A stretch of DNA of 64,000 nucleotides from Nocardia caishijiensis NBRC 108228 (GTDB taxonomy: Bacteria; Actinomycetota; Actinomycetes; Mycobacteriales; Mycobacteriaceae). The stretch is from NCBI RefSeq assembly GCF_001612825.1, contig NZ_BDBE01000029.1, forward strand, positions 62,001-126,000, given 5' to 3'. Below the pieces are notes generated by a model that made no database searches, was not told where the DNA came from, and worked only from the letters and a program-made list of their open reading frames with translations. Position 1 is the first letter of the stretch; each line of letters starts with the position of its first letter. Both the position numbers and the translations under genes were made by a program. This document shows, one piece after another, positions 41,606-50,888 of this stretch.

Positions 41606-42553
41606 GTGCAACCTGAGATGCAAGATTTCCTGAAGGAACGCAACCAGGCGAGCGGAAGCCGCTTGTTCTCGTTCATTCGCGAGCGGCACTTGTCACCGAG
41701 CATGGACGACTGGCCGCCGGGGGTCGAAGAGGAATACAACATCCAGGCCCGCGCAGAGGAAGCCGAATGGCAGCGGAAGGGCAGCGAACTCAGCAAAATC
41801 TTGGAACCGCTGCGCGGCCTCCCCCGCATCATCCCGGTTGTCGACGGATACGATGAAGGTGGCCGACCACTCGACCGCAAGCCGCTGCTGCCCAAAGCGC
41901 GGCAACCCATGCTCGACTACCTCGAATCCGCGCCCATCATCTGGTCAGAACCAGGATTCGACAAAGACGAGTTCATCCCGGGCGAATTCGATGTCCCTCG
42001 TAACTACCGCACCGACGGAACCTTCATCTGGTCCGGCGCTGTGCCGCACTATCTGGGCAAGCATAATTTCCGGCCGCATCGCTGGCTGGTCCGTCACGTG
42101 TTCGAGAACGACTTCCCAACCATCGACGTCGACAATGAACGCCTACGCCGCGCCGAAGCGGTAATCACCGGCGTCCCCGCATCGGACATCCTGCGACTCG
42201 CCAGGGTGTACGACGGTCGAGACGCTGAAGGCCAGCCCATCTTCGACCGCCTGATGCCGATCTCGGATACCTTCCGCACCACCCTGCTCGACTACCTCGA
42301 ATCAGCCCCCATCGTCCTGGCCGCGCGAGGCTTCGACGAGGACGAACTCACGCCGGGCACCCACGATGTACCACTCACCTTCCACACAGACGGCAGGTGG
42401 ATCTGGTCAGGCGCTGTAGCCCATTACCTCCGCAAGCACGGAATCCCGCCCGAAGAAGATCTCGCCCACCACATAGTTCACAACGAATACCGCCTTCCGG
42501 AGATCTCCGACGCGGACAAACAACGCGCCGTCGCGGTGATCACCGGGCCATGA
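41606..42553 (+). CDS. candidate immunity protein B (duplicate of A)
   Basis: 315 residues, same two-repeat design as protein A: YLESAPIIWSEPGF in the first repeat, YLESAPIVLAARGF and HTDGRWIWSG in the second, and AVITGP at the end. GTG 41606 aligns with the ATG of protein A; an ATG 12 bases further on is possible. The toxin remnant just upstream, and a 3' flank shared with A, show that the gene arose by tandem duplication. The N-terminal 70 residues have diverged most, which may mean altered toxin specificity. Confidence 0.65.
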   Translation: MQPEMQDFLKERNQASGSRLFSFIRERHLSPSMDDWPPGVEEEYNIQARAEEAEWQRKGSELSKILEPLRGLPRIIPVVDGYDEGGRPLDRKPLLPKARQPMLDYLESAPIIWSEPGFDKDEFIPGEFDVPRNYRTDGTFIWSGAVPHYLGKHNFRPHRWLVRHVFENDFPTIDVDNERLRRAEAVITGVPASDILRLARVYDGRDAEGQPIFDRLMPISDTFRTTLLDYLESAPIVLAARGFDEDELTPGTHDVPLTFHTDGRWIWSGAVAHYLRKHGIPPEEDLAHHIVHNEYRLPEISDADKQRAVAVITGP

Positions 42554-42575
42554 AATTCCCACGCCCGCATCGCTA

Positions 42576-43682
42576 TCAGGCTTTGCCAGGCCGCTCGGTG
42601 GCGAACTGGTCGATGGCATGCGCGGCCGTGGACAGCATTTCGAAGCCCGGCACATGTCCGGCCTCGGTATCGATGTAGAGCATCGAGTTCGGCAGCGCGC
42701 GGCCGAGGTCCCAGGCGTTCTTCGCCGGTGTGGTGAGGTCGCGTTCCCCGTGGACCATGACAAGGGGGATACCGCCGATTCTGTTGATATCGCGCAGTAT
42801 CTGGTCGTCGTCGAGCCAGGCACCGTGTGCGAAGAAATTGGCGCCGATTCGCGCCGTCGCCAGCAGTTCATCGGCGGAGTGTTCGCGGAAATACCAGGGA
42901 ATGTCCGGGGTCTCGCGAACGATGACCGAGCCGAGCCATTCACACCAGCTCGCCGCCGCCTGGCCACGTACCGACATTTCGTCGTGGTTCAGCAGCGCCA
43001 GGTATCCCGCGAGCGGATCCTCCGTGGCGCCGTGCGACTCGAGCTCGTCAGTGAACATCTGCCACTGCGTGGGCATGATCCGTGCGAGTCCACCGAAGAG
43101 CCAGTCGATTTCCTCGCGCCGAAACAGCGCCACACTGACCAGGACGAGTTCCGTCACCCGCTGCGGATATCGCTGTGCATAGGTGAGGGCCGAGCCGCAC
43201 GCCCACGCTTCGGCATAGATCAGCCAGCGATCGACCTGGAGATGGTTCCGCAACCGTTCCAGGTCGGCGATGAGATGAGGTGCCGTGATGGCTTCCATCG
43301 AGGTGGTCGGATCGCTCGCGTGCGGCGTGCTCGCTCCCGACCCGCGCTGGTCGAACACGATGATGCGATACACCGCCGGATCGAACATCCGCCGGAAATC
43401 TCGCCCGCCACCGGCACCGATGTCGTGGACGACAACGGCGGGTCTGCCTTCCGGGTTGCCGCTGACCTCCCAGTAGATCGAATGCGCGTCACCGACATCG
43501 AGCATGCCTCGGTCGTACGGTTCGATCGGCGGATAGAACGGCCCGTCGACCTGTTCGTCCTCGGCCTGCCGCCGCGCCTCGGCGAACATCGCTCGCGCCG
43601 AGGCGAATTCCTCGGCCGTCAGCTGCTCGACGCCCGCTTCCTCGGGAGTGGAGAACGTGATTCCGTTGACCGTCTTGCTCAT
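42576..43682 (-). CDS. prolyl-aminopeptidase-like alpha/beta hydrolase, catalytic serine missing
   Basis: 368 residues. YPPIEPYDRGMLDVGDAHSI, then YWEVSGNPEGRP and FDQRGSGASTPHA are signatures of the proline iminopeptidase (S33) family. The nucleophile elbow, normally GGSWGS before TLALAYAQ, reads AEAWAC before GSALTYAQ, so Ser is Ala in a gap-free alignment. The oxyanion segment HGGPGGG is HDIGAGGG. The Asp (GERDLTTP) and His (AGHVPG) of the triad remain. About 60 residues precede the family start. RBS: AGGAAGG. It is probably a pseudoenzyme or binding protein. It sits between the toxin island and eccC, same strand as eccC, 68 bases downstream of it. Confidence 0.85.
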   Translation of the reverse strand: MSKTVNGITFSTPEEAGVEQLTAEEFASARAMFAEARRQAEDEQVDGPFYPPIEPYDRGMLDVGDAHSIYWEVSGNPEGRPAVVVHDIGAGGGRDFRRMFDPAVYRIIVFDQRGSGASTPHASDPTTSMEAITAPHLIADLERLRNHLQVDRWLIYAEAWACGSALTYAQRYPQRVTELVLVSVALFRREEIDWLFGGLARIMPTQWQMFTDELESHGATEDPLAGYLALLNHDEMSVRGQAAASWCEWLGSVIVRETPDIPWYFREHSADELLATARIGANFFAHGAWLDDDQILRDINRIGGIPLVMVHGERDLTTPAKNAWDLGRALPNSMLYIDTEAGHVPGFEMLSTAAHAIDQFATERPGKA

Positions 43683-43750
43683 GGTTCTTCGCCTTCCTCG
43701 GCGCGTATGTCCCCATCATCCGCCTCGCGGCGCCGACACCCTCGACTCTG

Positions 43751-46700
43751 CTACAGCGGCGGCAAGTACGCGACCTGCATCATCTCCTCCCCACGCGTGC
43801 GCGAGACGAGAATGCCCCGACCCGGCGGCAGCTTGGTGGGGCGCACATCGCCGAGGATCCGTCCCTCGTCGCGTGGACCGCTCATCACCAACGCGTCCAC
43901 CGACATGTTCTTCATCGCGCCGAGCACGCCATTGAACAGCGCGCGTGAGACTCCGCCCGCGCGGCGGGCGATGATCACGTGCAGCCCGATGTCGCGAGCC
44001 TGCGGCAGGTACTCCATCAGCGGGGACAGCGGGTCACCGCCGAGTCCACCGCCGGCGACCATGTCGTAGTCGTCCACGACCACATACAGTTCGGGCCCCG
44101 TCCACCAATTGCGCTCGCGCAGCTGCTGCGGGGTGATGTCGTCACTGGGCAGTCGGGTGCTCATGTAGTGCGCGATTTCCTTGACCAGCGTTGCCGCGGT
44201 CTGCGCGGTGGACGAGTATCCGGCCAGATGCGCTTCGTCGACCACACCGAGCATCGTTCGCCGATAGTCGATGAGAACCACCTTGGCGGCCTCCGGCGTG
44301 GCGTTCTCGACGATTCCCATCACGATATTGCGCAGCAGGGTCGTCTTGCCCGATTCCACATCGGCGAAGGCCATGAAATGTGGTTCCGCCGCGAAGTCGA
44401 GGACCATCGGTTGCAGTTCGGATTCACCGATTCCGACGACCACCTTCGTCGGCCCGAGTGGCACACCCGAGGCGCGGGTGCGGTCGAGCAGCTCGGCGCG
44501 ATCGATCTGCAGCGACAGCATGCGCACAGCCGGAGCCCGCACCTCGCCGTACATCGCGGCGAGATCCGCTTTGGCGCGGGCCGCGCCGTCGGACACGGTC
44601 TGCGGGTCGGAGTCCGAGTCCAGTCGTGGCAGTGCGATCAACAGGTGTAGTTGATCGGCGGTGAGCCCTCGACCGGGCCGACCCACCGGCACCAGAACCG
44701 CCGCCCGGCGCCCCATTTCGGAATCGGAGGGGTCACCGAGGCGCAGCTCGATCCGGGTGCCGATCTGGTCCTTGACCACCGGCCGGATCTGCGCCCACCG
44801 GGAGGCGGCGATGATGACGTGGATGCCGTAGGAGAGCCCGCGCTCGGCGAGCCCGTTGATCTGGGCCTCGAGTGACTCGAATTCCTCGCGGATCACACTC
44901 CAGCCGTCGATCACCAGGAACACGTCGCCGAACAGGTCGTCGGCGAGCGGGTGATCGGCGGGTAGGACGCCCCCGTTCGCCGCGAGCGCGGAGAACTTGC
45001 GCCGCCGGAAGTCCGCCATCGACTCGATTCTGAGCGCGCTGAACCGCTCTTCACGCTGACGAGCCAGCGTGGTCAGTTCGGCGATGGTGCGCCGGACCTG
45101 GTCGACATCTTGCCTGCTCGCCACCGACCCCACGTGCGGAAGACCGACCAGACCGGCCAGGCTGCCGCCACCGAAGTCGAGGCAGTAGAACTGCACCTGC
45201 ACCGGTGTGTGCGTGGCGGCCGCGGCCATGATGATGGTGCGTAGCGTGGTCGACTTGCCCGACTGTGGGCCACCGACCACGGCGATATTTCCTTGGGCGC
45301 CGGCAAGATTGAGGGTGAGCACGTCGCGGCGCTGTTCGTAGGGCTTGTCGATGATGCCGATCGGCAGCACCAGCTGACCGTTGCGGTTGACCGGCGACCG
45401 CCAGTCGGGTTCCGGCAGCAGCATGTCGACCGACGGTGAGTCCTCCAGCGGCGGCAGCCACACCTCGTGCGCCGGGCGCCCGTGTCCGACAAGTCTTTTC
45501 ACCACCACTTGGAGCAGCGTGTCGGGCACACCCTCGTCCGGTGCCGGTGGCAACCCGAGCGGGTCGTCGAGTTCCGGCTCGGGTGCCTGTTCGGGAAGGT
45601 CCGGCAGCTCGACGGGCGCACCGGTGAACACCCGGGCGGGCAGGTCGAGCACGACCTCGCCATTGGACCGGCGGGTGACGGTGCGCGGTGCGATGTAGGG
45701 CCCGGACACATAGGTCGCGTTGAACCGCAACGGGTCCGCCGCGTCACTCTTCAGATAGGCCGAGCCGGGCACACCGGGCAGGTGATAGGCGTCGGTGATG
45801 CCGAGCACCGCGCGGGATTCGTTCGCCGAGAAGGTGCGCAGGCCGATCCGGTACGACAGGTGCGAGTCGAGGCCGCGCAGCTTGTTCTCCTCCAGGCGCT
45901 GCGAGGCGAGCAGCAGATGCACGTGCAGCGACCGGCCGAGTCGGCCGATCATCACGAACAGGTCGGCGAAGTCCGGTTTCTGGGCGAGGAGTTCGGAGAA
46001 CTCGTCGACCACGACGAACAGCGCGGGCAACGGGTCGAGCGGCAGGCCCGCGGCGCGCGCCTTCTCGTAGTCGTTCACATTGGCGAAGTTCCCCGCCGAA
46101 CGCAGCAGTTCCTGGCGACGGTTCATCTCACCGGCGAGCGCGTCCTTCATGCGGTCGACCAGCTCGAGTTCGTCCTCGAGGTTGGTGATCACCGCCGCGA
46201 CGTGCGGCAGCGGGTCGAGACCGAGGAAGGTCGCACCACCTTTGAAGTCGACCAGCACCAGGTTCAGCTGATCGGGCGAATGGGTCGTCACCATCGACAG
46301 CACCAGCGTCCGAAGGAATTCCGACTTGCCCGAACCGGTCGCGCCGATGCACAGCCCGTGTGGGCCCATGCCGTTCTCGGCGGACTCCTTGATGTCGAGT
46401 TCGACCGGAGTGCCGTCGGGGGTGATGCCGATCGGCACCCGCAGCCGCTCGCGGCCCGTACGTGGACGCCACACCTGGGCCGGATCGATCTGGGCCGCGT
46501 CCGGGATGCGCAGCAGGGCCATCAGACCGGGGTCGGTCGAACCCGAGGTGTTGTCGCCGAGGCTGACGATCTGAGCCGCGGTGGCGAGCCGGTACCGGGC
46601 GAGGTGCCTGGCGAACGTCGCCGCCTCCTCCGCCGTCACCAGGTCGGCGGTGGCGAACTTCTCCGTCCCCGCGGCGCTGCGGGCGAACAGCTCGTCCGCG

Positions 46701-47800
46701 ACGGCGACCAACTGCAACCCGCGCCGGGCGGCCAGCCCGTTCTCGGGCGCGGTGAGGTCGAAAACCGTGACCGCGTCCAGACCCGATTCGCTGATCAGAC
46801 GCTCGGAGCCGCTGACGTATCCGTCGTCGATGACCACGACGAGATGCGAACGACCGTCCGGCACCTGGGAATTGCGCATGAACCGGCCGCGATCGAGCAG
46901 CTCGTCGCCCATCGCGGTCTCGAGTTCGGCGAGCGACTGATACATCATCCGGGCCGACCCCATGCCGTCTTTCGCGGTGGGGTGTTGCAGATGTGGCAAC
47001 CACTTCGCCCACGACCACGCCGGTCCGTCGGCCTCGGCGCACACGATGGCGACCGACAGGTGGTCCGGTCCGTGAAAGGCGGTGAGTTCCATCAGAACCA
47101 CCCGCATCAGGGCGCGGGCGTCCTCGATCGAGCCGCCGACATTGATCGCCGGGAACGCGCGAAGCGAGATCGCGGTCGGCAACAGGTGCACGACCGAGTG
47201 GGTGCGCACGAACCGCCGCAACGCGACGGTCGACACCGGCTCCAGATCCTCGAGCGGACCCGTCTCCGGGCGGGCCAGCTTGGTGGCGAGACGATGACTG
47301 CCCAGCCCCACGCGAACGTGCCCGAAGTCGGGATCGTTGGGCCTGCGCTCCCACATCCGCCGGGTGCCGAGCAGCGAGCGCAGATCGGCGGGCGCCGGAT
47401 GACTCCAGATCAGCGTTTCCAGCTGCTTGTTGCCCGTCCGCCGAACGTCTTTGCGGATCTGGTCGAGGTAGCGGAAATAGTCCTTGCGCTCCTCGTTGAG
47501 TTCCCCCGCCGCCTTCGGGCCGCCGCCGCGTCCCATGCCCGCGAACATGCCGACCATCGACATGAGCATCATCATCGGGAACATCATCATCATGGGATTG
47601 GCCAGCAGGTTGCGGCCCATCATCACGAACATCGCGAGCATGCCGACCACCGCGACGACCATCACCACCGGCATGAGCTTGAGCAGCATGGGGGTGGGAA
47701 TCGGGCGCTGGATCTCCGGCGGTGGACTGAGCGTCACCTCGCCCCCCGGCGCCCTCGGTGGTGCTATTCGCGGGCGTCTGACAAAACCTTCGGTAACCAT
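43751..47800 (-). CDS. eccC: type VII secretion ATPase EccC (unsplit)
   Basis: 1349 residues with three FtsK/SpoIIIE-type ATPase domains in one chain. Two Met-rich membrane helices lie at about residues 38-95 (PMLLKLMPVVMVVAVVGML and the following MMMMFPMMM). Walker A motifs: GATGSGKSE (about 487), GGPQSGKST (about 846) and ADVESGKTT (about 1149). Walker B-like strands include LFVVVDEFSELL. EccC is the motor and substrate receptor of ESX systems, binding C-terminal signals of EsxB-type proteins. ESX-1 has a split EccCa/EccCb; this one is fused as in other ESX types. ATG 47800 follows GGAGGGGG. mycP lies 15 bases upstream. Confidence 0.96.
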   Translation of the reverse strand: MVTEGFVRRPRIAPPRAPGGEVTLSPPPEIQRPIPTPMLLKLMPVVMVVAVVGMLAMFVMMGRNLLANPMMMMFPMMMLMSMVGMFAGMGRGGGPKAAGELNEERKDYFRYLDQIRKDVRRTGNKQLETLIWSHPAPADLRSLLGTRRMWERRPNDPDFGHVRVGLGSHRLATKLARPETGPLEDLEPVSTVALRRFVRTHSVVHLLPTAISLRAFPAINVGGSIEDARALMRVVLMELTAFHGPDHLSVAIVCAEADGPAWSWAKWLPHLQHPTAKDGMGSARMMYQSLAELETAMGDELLDRGRFMRNSQVPDGRSHLVVVIDDGYVSGSERLISESGLDAVTVFDLTAPENGLAARRGLQLVAVADELFARSAAGTEKFATADLVTAEEAATFARHLARYRLATAAQIVSLGDNTSGSTDPGLMALLRIPDAAQIDPAQVWRPRTGRERLRVPIGITPDGTPVELDIKESAENGMGPHGLCIGATGSGKSEFLRTLVLSMVTTHSPDQLNLVLVDFKGGATFLGLDPLPHVAAVITNLEDELELVDRMKDALAGEMNRRQELLRSAGNFANVNDYEKARAAGLPLDPLPALFVVVDEFSELLAQKPDFADLFVMIGRLGRSLHVHLLLASQRLEENKLRGLDSHLSYRIGLRTFSANESRAVLGITDAYHLPGVPGSAYLKSDAADPLRFNATYVSGPYIAPRTVTRRSNGEVVLDLPARVFTGAPVELPDLPEQAPEPELDDPLGLPPAPDEGVPDTLLQVVVKRLVGHGRPAHEVWLPPLEDSPSVDMLLPEPDWRSPVNRNGQLVLPIGIIDKPYEQRRDVLTLNLAGAQGNIAVVGGPQSGKSTTLRTIIMAAAATHTPVQVQFYCLDFGGGSLAGLVGLPHVGSVASRQDVDQVRRTIAELTTLARQREERFSALRIESMADFRRRKFSALAANGGVLPADHPLADDLFGDVFLVIDGWSVIREEFESLEAQINGLAERGLSYGIHVIIAASRWAQIRPVVKDQIGTRIELRLGDPSDSEMGRRAAVLVPVGRPGRGLTADQLHLLIALPRLDSDSDPQTVSDGAARAKADLAAMYGEVRAPAVRMLSLQIDRAELLDRTRASGVPLGPTKVVVGIGESELQPMVLDFAAEPHFMAFADVESGKTTLLRNIVMGIVENATPEAAKVVLIDYRRTMLGVVDEAHLAGYSSTAQTAATLVKEIAHYMSTRLPSDDITPQQLRERNWWTGPELYVVVDDYDMVAGGGLGGDPLSPLMEYLPQARDIGLHVIIARRAGGVSRALFNGVLGAMKNMSVDALVMSGPRDEGRILGDVRPTKLPPGRGILVSRTRGEEMMQVAYLPPL

Positions 47801-47815
47801 GGTTCCCCCTCCGGG

Positions 47816-49267
47816 TTACGAATCCAATTCGGGCAGTTGCTCGTTGGTTTGCCTGCGCCGGTACGGTGCGGCGGCCGCGTAGCCGATCACCAGGGCACTC
47901 AGGCAGGCCAACGACCCGAAGACGGCGATGCGCCGAGGCCACGGGCTCTCGGGCGCGGGCGGTGGCGCGGGCACGTACGCCTGCGGGCTCTGCGCGTTCG
48001 CGCTGATCGGCTGCTCGGGCAACTGGTCGGTCAGCGCGGCGGTCGGGTCGATCAGGCCCGCGCCGATCTTGTCGTCGCGGCCCGCGCCCGGTTGGTGCGC
48101 GGTCCGCACGATTCGGTCGATCACCTGCTGGGCTGTCAGATGCGGGAACCTCGCGCGCACCAGGGCCGCCAGCCCCGCGACATACGGCGCGGCGAAGCTG
48201 GTCCCCTCGATCGCGCTCAATCCCTCCGACGTCTCGACAGCGTCGACCAGACCGGTACCGCCCGGCTTGCTGTCGAGCGAAACGATCTGCCTGCCGATGG
48301 CCGCGACACCGATCCACGGGCCGTTGAGCGACAGCTCCGACGGCGCCCCGCTCGGATCCACCGAGGCGACCGCGAGCACATACGGCGAGAACCAGGCCGG
48401 ACTGGCGACCGTCTTCACGCTCCCCCAGCCGGTGCCGTCGTTCTGCGCCGAGCACGCCCCGTCGCTCTGCACATTTCCGGCGGCCGCGACGACCACCACA
48501 TTGCGCTCGTAGGCATACCGCACGGCGGCACCGAGCGCGCCGTCGGCGGTATCGCTCCCGGCCGCCGCACAGGCGACCTCGGAGATGTTGATGACCGTCG
48601 CGCCGAAATCGACAGCGCGCACCACCGCACCCGCGAGGGTCAGCACGTTTCCGTAGCCGGAGTCGTCGATGGTGCCGGGCGGCGGGTCGCCCCGCTTGTT
48701 CTTGGCCTGGTAGGCGAGGCTGAGCTGCCTGATGGTCAGGATCTCGGCGTCGGGCGCGACCCCGACGAACGCGTCGTCGGGGCTCGGCCGTGCGGCGATG
48801 ATCCCGGCGACCAGGGTGCCGTGGCCGTCGCAATCCACCGTTCCGTCGGAATCGGCGACGTAGTCACCGCCGGTCTGCAGCGCGGGCAGACGCGGGTGCC
48901 GGTTGACCCCCGTGTCGATGACGGCGACCTTCTGACCGGCACCACGGCTGAACTGCCAGGCCGACTCGAGGTCGAGCACCCGCTGCGCCACCGGTGCTTC
49001 CTTCGGCGGTGCGCCGTTCAGCCGAGGCTGGGCGCACACGGTTCGCTGCTCGGTCGGCTCGAGCGGCGCGGGTCGTCCGCTGAGGTCCTGGGCGACGCCG
49101 AGCGCGGCGTGGTCGATGCCCGGTGGCGCGATGGCGGGCAACAGCTGTCCGGGGGGCGCGGCAGCGGCCGACGGCTCGCCGAACTGTGCGACGATCGGTG
49201 TCGAGGCCACGAGAAGTGCTGCGGCACAGAGCATTCTCATGCGCCGCGCGGGTACTCGGCGCGTCAT
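47816..49267 (-). CDS. mycP: mycosin, ESX-associated subtilisin-like serine protease
   Basis: 483 residues. Signal peptide with hydrophobic core LCAAALLVASTPIVA. Catalytic triad: Asp in VAVIDTGVNRHPRL (about 117), His in DCDGHGTLVAGIIAA (about 149) and Ser in GTSFAAPYVAGLAAL (about 357). A single membrane helix (VFGSLACLSALVIGYAAAAP) and a basic tail end the protein. Mycosins stabilise the ESX membrane complex and sit in the periplasm. The ATG at 49267 overlaps the eccD stop as ATGA, which decides the start over a longer option at 49303. Confidence 0.95.
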   Translation of the reverse strand: MTRRVPARRMRMLCAAALLVASTPIVAQFGEPSAAAAPPGQLLPAIAPPGIDHAALGVAQDLSGRPAPLEPTEQRTVCAQPRLNGAPPKEAPVAQRVLDLESAWQFSRGAGQKVAVIDTGVNRHPRLPALQTGGDYVADSDGTVDCDGHGTLVAGIIAARPSPDDAFVGVAPDAEILTIRQLSLAYQAKNKRGDPPPGTIDDSGYGNVLTLAGAVVRAVDFGATVINISEVACAAAGSDTADGALGAAVRYAYERNVVVVAAAGNVQSDGACSAQNDGTGWGSVKTVASPAWFSPYVLAVASVDPSGAPSELSLNGPWIGVAAIGRQIVSLDSKPGGTGLVDAVETSEGLSAIEGTSFAAPYVAGLAALVRARFPHLTAQQVIDRIVRTAHQPGAGRDDKIGAGLIDPTAALTDQLPEQPISANAQSPQAYVPAPPPAPESPWPRRIAVFGSLACLSALVIGYAAAAPYRRRQTNEQLPELDS

Positions 49268-50739
49268 AGGTTTCGGGCGATCGAATACACATCCATGATC
49301 CACACCACCAGCGGCACCATCGAGATGATCAGGATGTACTCGAAGATCTCGATGGCGCGCTGAGTCGGCGGGGTCGCCTCGGCGTGTGGGCCGAGGACAC
49401 CGAACACCACCGACCCGATCGCGAACAACAGCAGCAACCCGACCGAGGTCACCAGCATCTCCGGGTCACCGAGCGCCAGCGCGACGATCAGCGCGATGAA
49501 GCTCAGGCACCCGGCGGTGATCATGGCGCACGCCTGGGCCAGATCCGCGAAGGAACGGCCACGCAGGCACAGGATCGTCGCGGTGACGACCGCCAGGGCG
49601 ATACCCGGCCTGCCCGCGGCACCGAACGGGTCGGCCGCGACCACCGCGGCGGCCGCCGCCACGAACGCGGCCGCGCCGACGATGCCGGTCTGGAAGTTGT
49701 TGGCGTAGCGGGCCCGAAGCCCGAGGCCCGCCGCCGAGGGCAGGACGGTCGCACCGATCGCACCGATGCCCTCGATCGTCGGACGCGGCTCGTGGTCGGC
49801 CGGATCGATCGCCGCACCAGCGGTGGGCACCGGCGGGATGGGCAGCTTGGCGAAGCCCGCCGCGAGTCGCGCCGCCGCGGAGAACAGCAGAGTCGCACCG
49901 ACCACGAGACCCGCGGCGATCGCGTCGAGACCCGGCTCCCAGAACAACCGGACCGCGGCGGCGACGGCGCCGAGCGCACACAGGGTCGCGGTCGCGGCGA
50001 TCATCGTCGTGCCCACTCGCGCGAGCCGATAGCAGCCGATCGCGGCGACGAAAGTCGCTGTACAGCCGAGCAATACGTGCGGTGCGCCCAGCGCCCCCGG
50101 CACGATCAGGGCACCGGTGCCGAAAACCAGCAGCAGCGTGTAGAGCACCAGCATGGCTCCGACGAACTCGGCACCGAGCTTGCGCACCGCGATCACCGCG
50201 GCGCCCAACGAGCCGATGGCCGCACCGGCCAGCATGATCGGGGCGATCAGGTCGGCGCCGTGACCACGGGTCAGTGCCGACAAGCCGAGACCGGCGATGA
50301 TCGCGACCGAGGCAACGACCAACCCGACCATCCGTGCCGAGGCGGCCGACCAGCCGTGGAACACCTCTGCGGTCAGTCGGGACACAGCATCGATGACGTC
50401 GTCGAACAACGCCGGGGATTCGGCCGAGGCGACCGACCGCAACACCAGCAGTTCACCGTCGAAAACCTCGGCCTCGGCGAGGGTTTGGTTCGGCCGCAGC
50501 GGGTCGCGACCGAGGCGGGCCAGCGTGTGATGACGCGCCTCCAACGGCGCCGCGCCGTCCTCCTGGTCGGGCTGCTGCGGATCCCGCGACTCGATCAAGG
50601 CCACCAGATCATCGATGAAGGCGATGATCGGAACATGTGCCGGAAGGCCGACGTCGAGCTGGGTGTTTCCCCCGATGACGGACACACGGCACAATTCGGG
50701 CTCGGTGGTTCCCACACCACCACTCGACTGTGCTGTCAC
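49264..50739 (-). CDS. eccD: type VII secretion integral membrane protein EccD
   Basis: 491 residues. Residues 15-100 are a ubiquitin-like cytosolic domain (LCRVSVIGGNTQLDVGLPAH). The rest holds about eleven hydrophobic segments, for example VGLVVASVAIIAGLGL and LVTSVGLLLLFAIGSVVFGV, which form the EccD channel barrel. GTG 50739 is preceded by GGGGGAG at 7 bases. It starts the leftward operon eccD-mycP-eccC and is divergent from eccA. Confidence 0.95.
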   Translation of the reverse strand: MTAQSSGGVGTTEPELCRVSVIGGNTQLDVGLPAHVPIIAFIDDLVALIESRDPQQPDQEDGAAPLEARHHTLARLGRDPLRPNQTLAEAEVFDGELLVLRSVASAESPALFDDVIDAVSRLTAEVFHGWSAASARMVGLVVASVAIIAGLGLSALTRGHGADLIAPIMLAGAAIGSLGAAVIAVRKLGAEFVGAMLVLYTLLLVFGTGALIVPGALGAPHVLLGCTATFVAAIGCYRLARVGTTMIAATATLCALGAVAAAVRLFWEPGLDAIAAGLVVGATLLFSAAARLAAGFAKLPIPPVPTAGAAIDPADHEPRPTIEGIGAIGATVLPSAAGLGLRARYANNFQTGIVGAAAFVAAAAAVVAADPFGAAGRPGIALAVVTATILCLRGRSFADLAQACAMITAGCLSFIALIVALALGDPEMLVTSVGLLLLFAIGSVVFGVLGPHAEATPPTQRAIEIFEYILIISMVPLVVWIMDVYSIARNL

Positions 50740-50888
50740 TTACTAGCTCCCCCTGCGCTGTCAGGTTTGCCCGAATCGGGCAATCGTTCATAATGTATCC
50801 GACCGTTTCGGTCGGTGCACCACCACGACGTGCTGGCGCTACAGTGGCGAAAGCTACACGGGGAACATAGATTTCGGGGGACGTGCGA
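50740..50888. promoter_or_regulatory. divergent promoter region between eccD and eccA
   Basis: 149 bases separating the leftward eccD operon from rightward eccA-eccE. It should hold both promoters. The palindromic run TCGGTCGGTGCACCACCACG was noted but no operator can be assigned. Confidence 0.4.

Noticed and set aside
43979..49363. Very long rightward and leftward open frames overlapping eccC and mycP (for example 45,467-49,363 on + and 46,128-48,833 on -)
   Set aside because: They are rich in Arg, His and Gly, lack domain motifs and lie opposite or out of phase with eccC/mycP, which carry clear motifs. They are by-products of high G+C.
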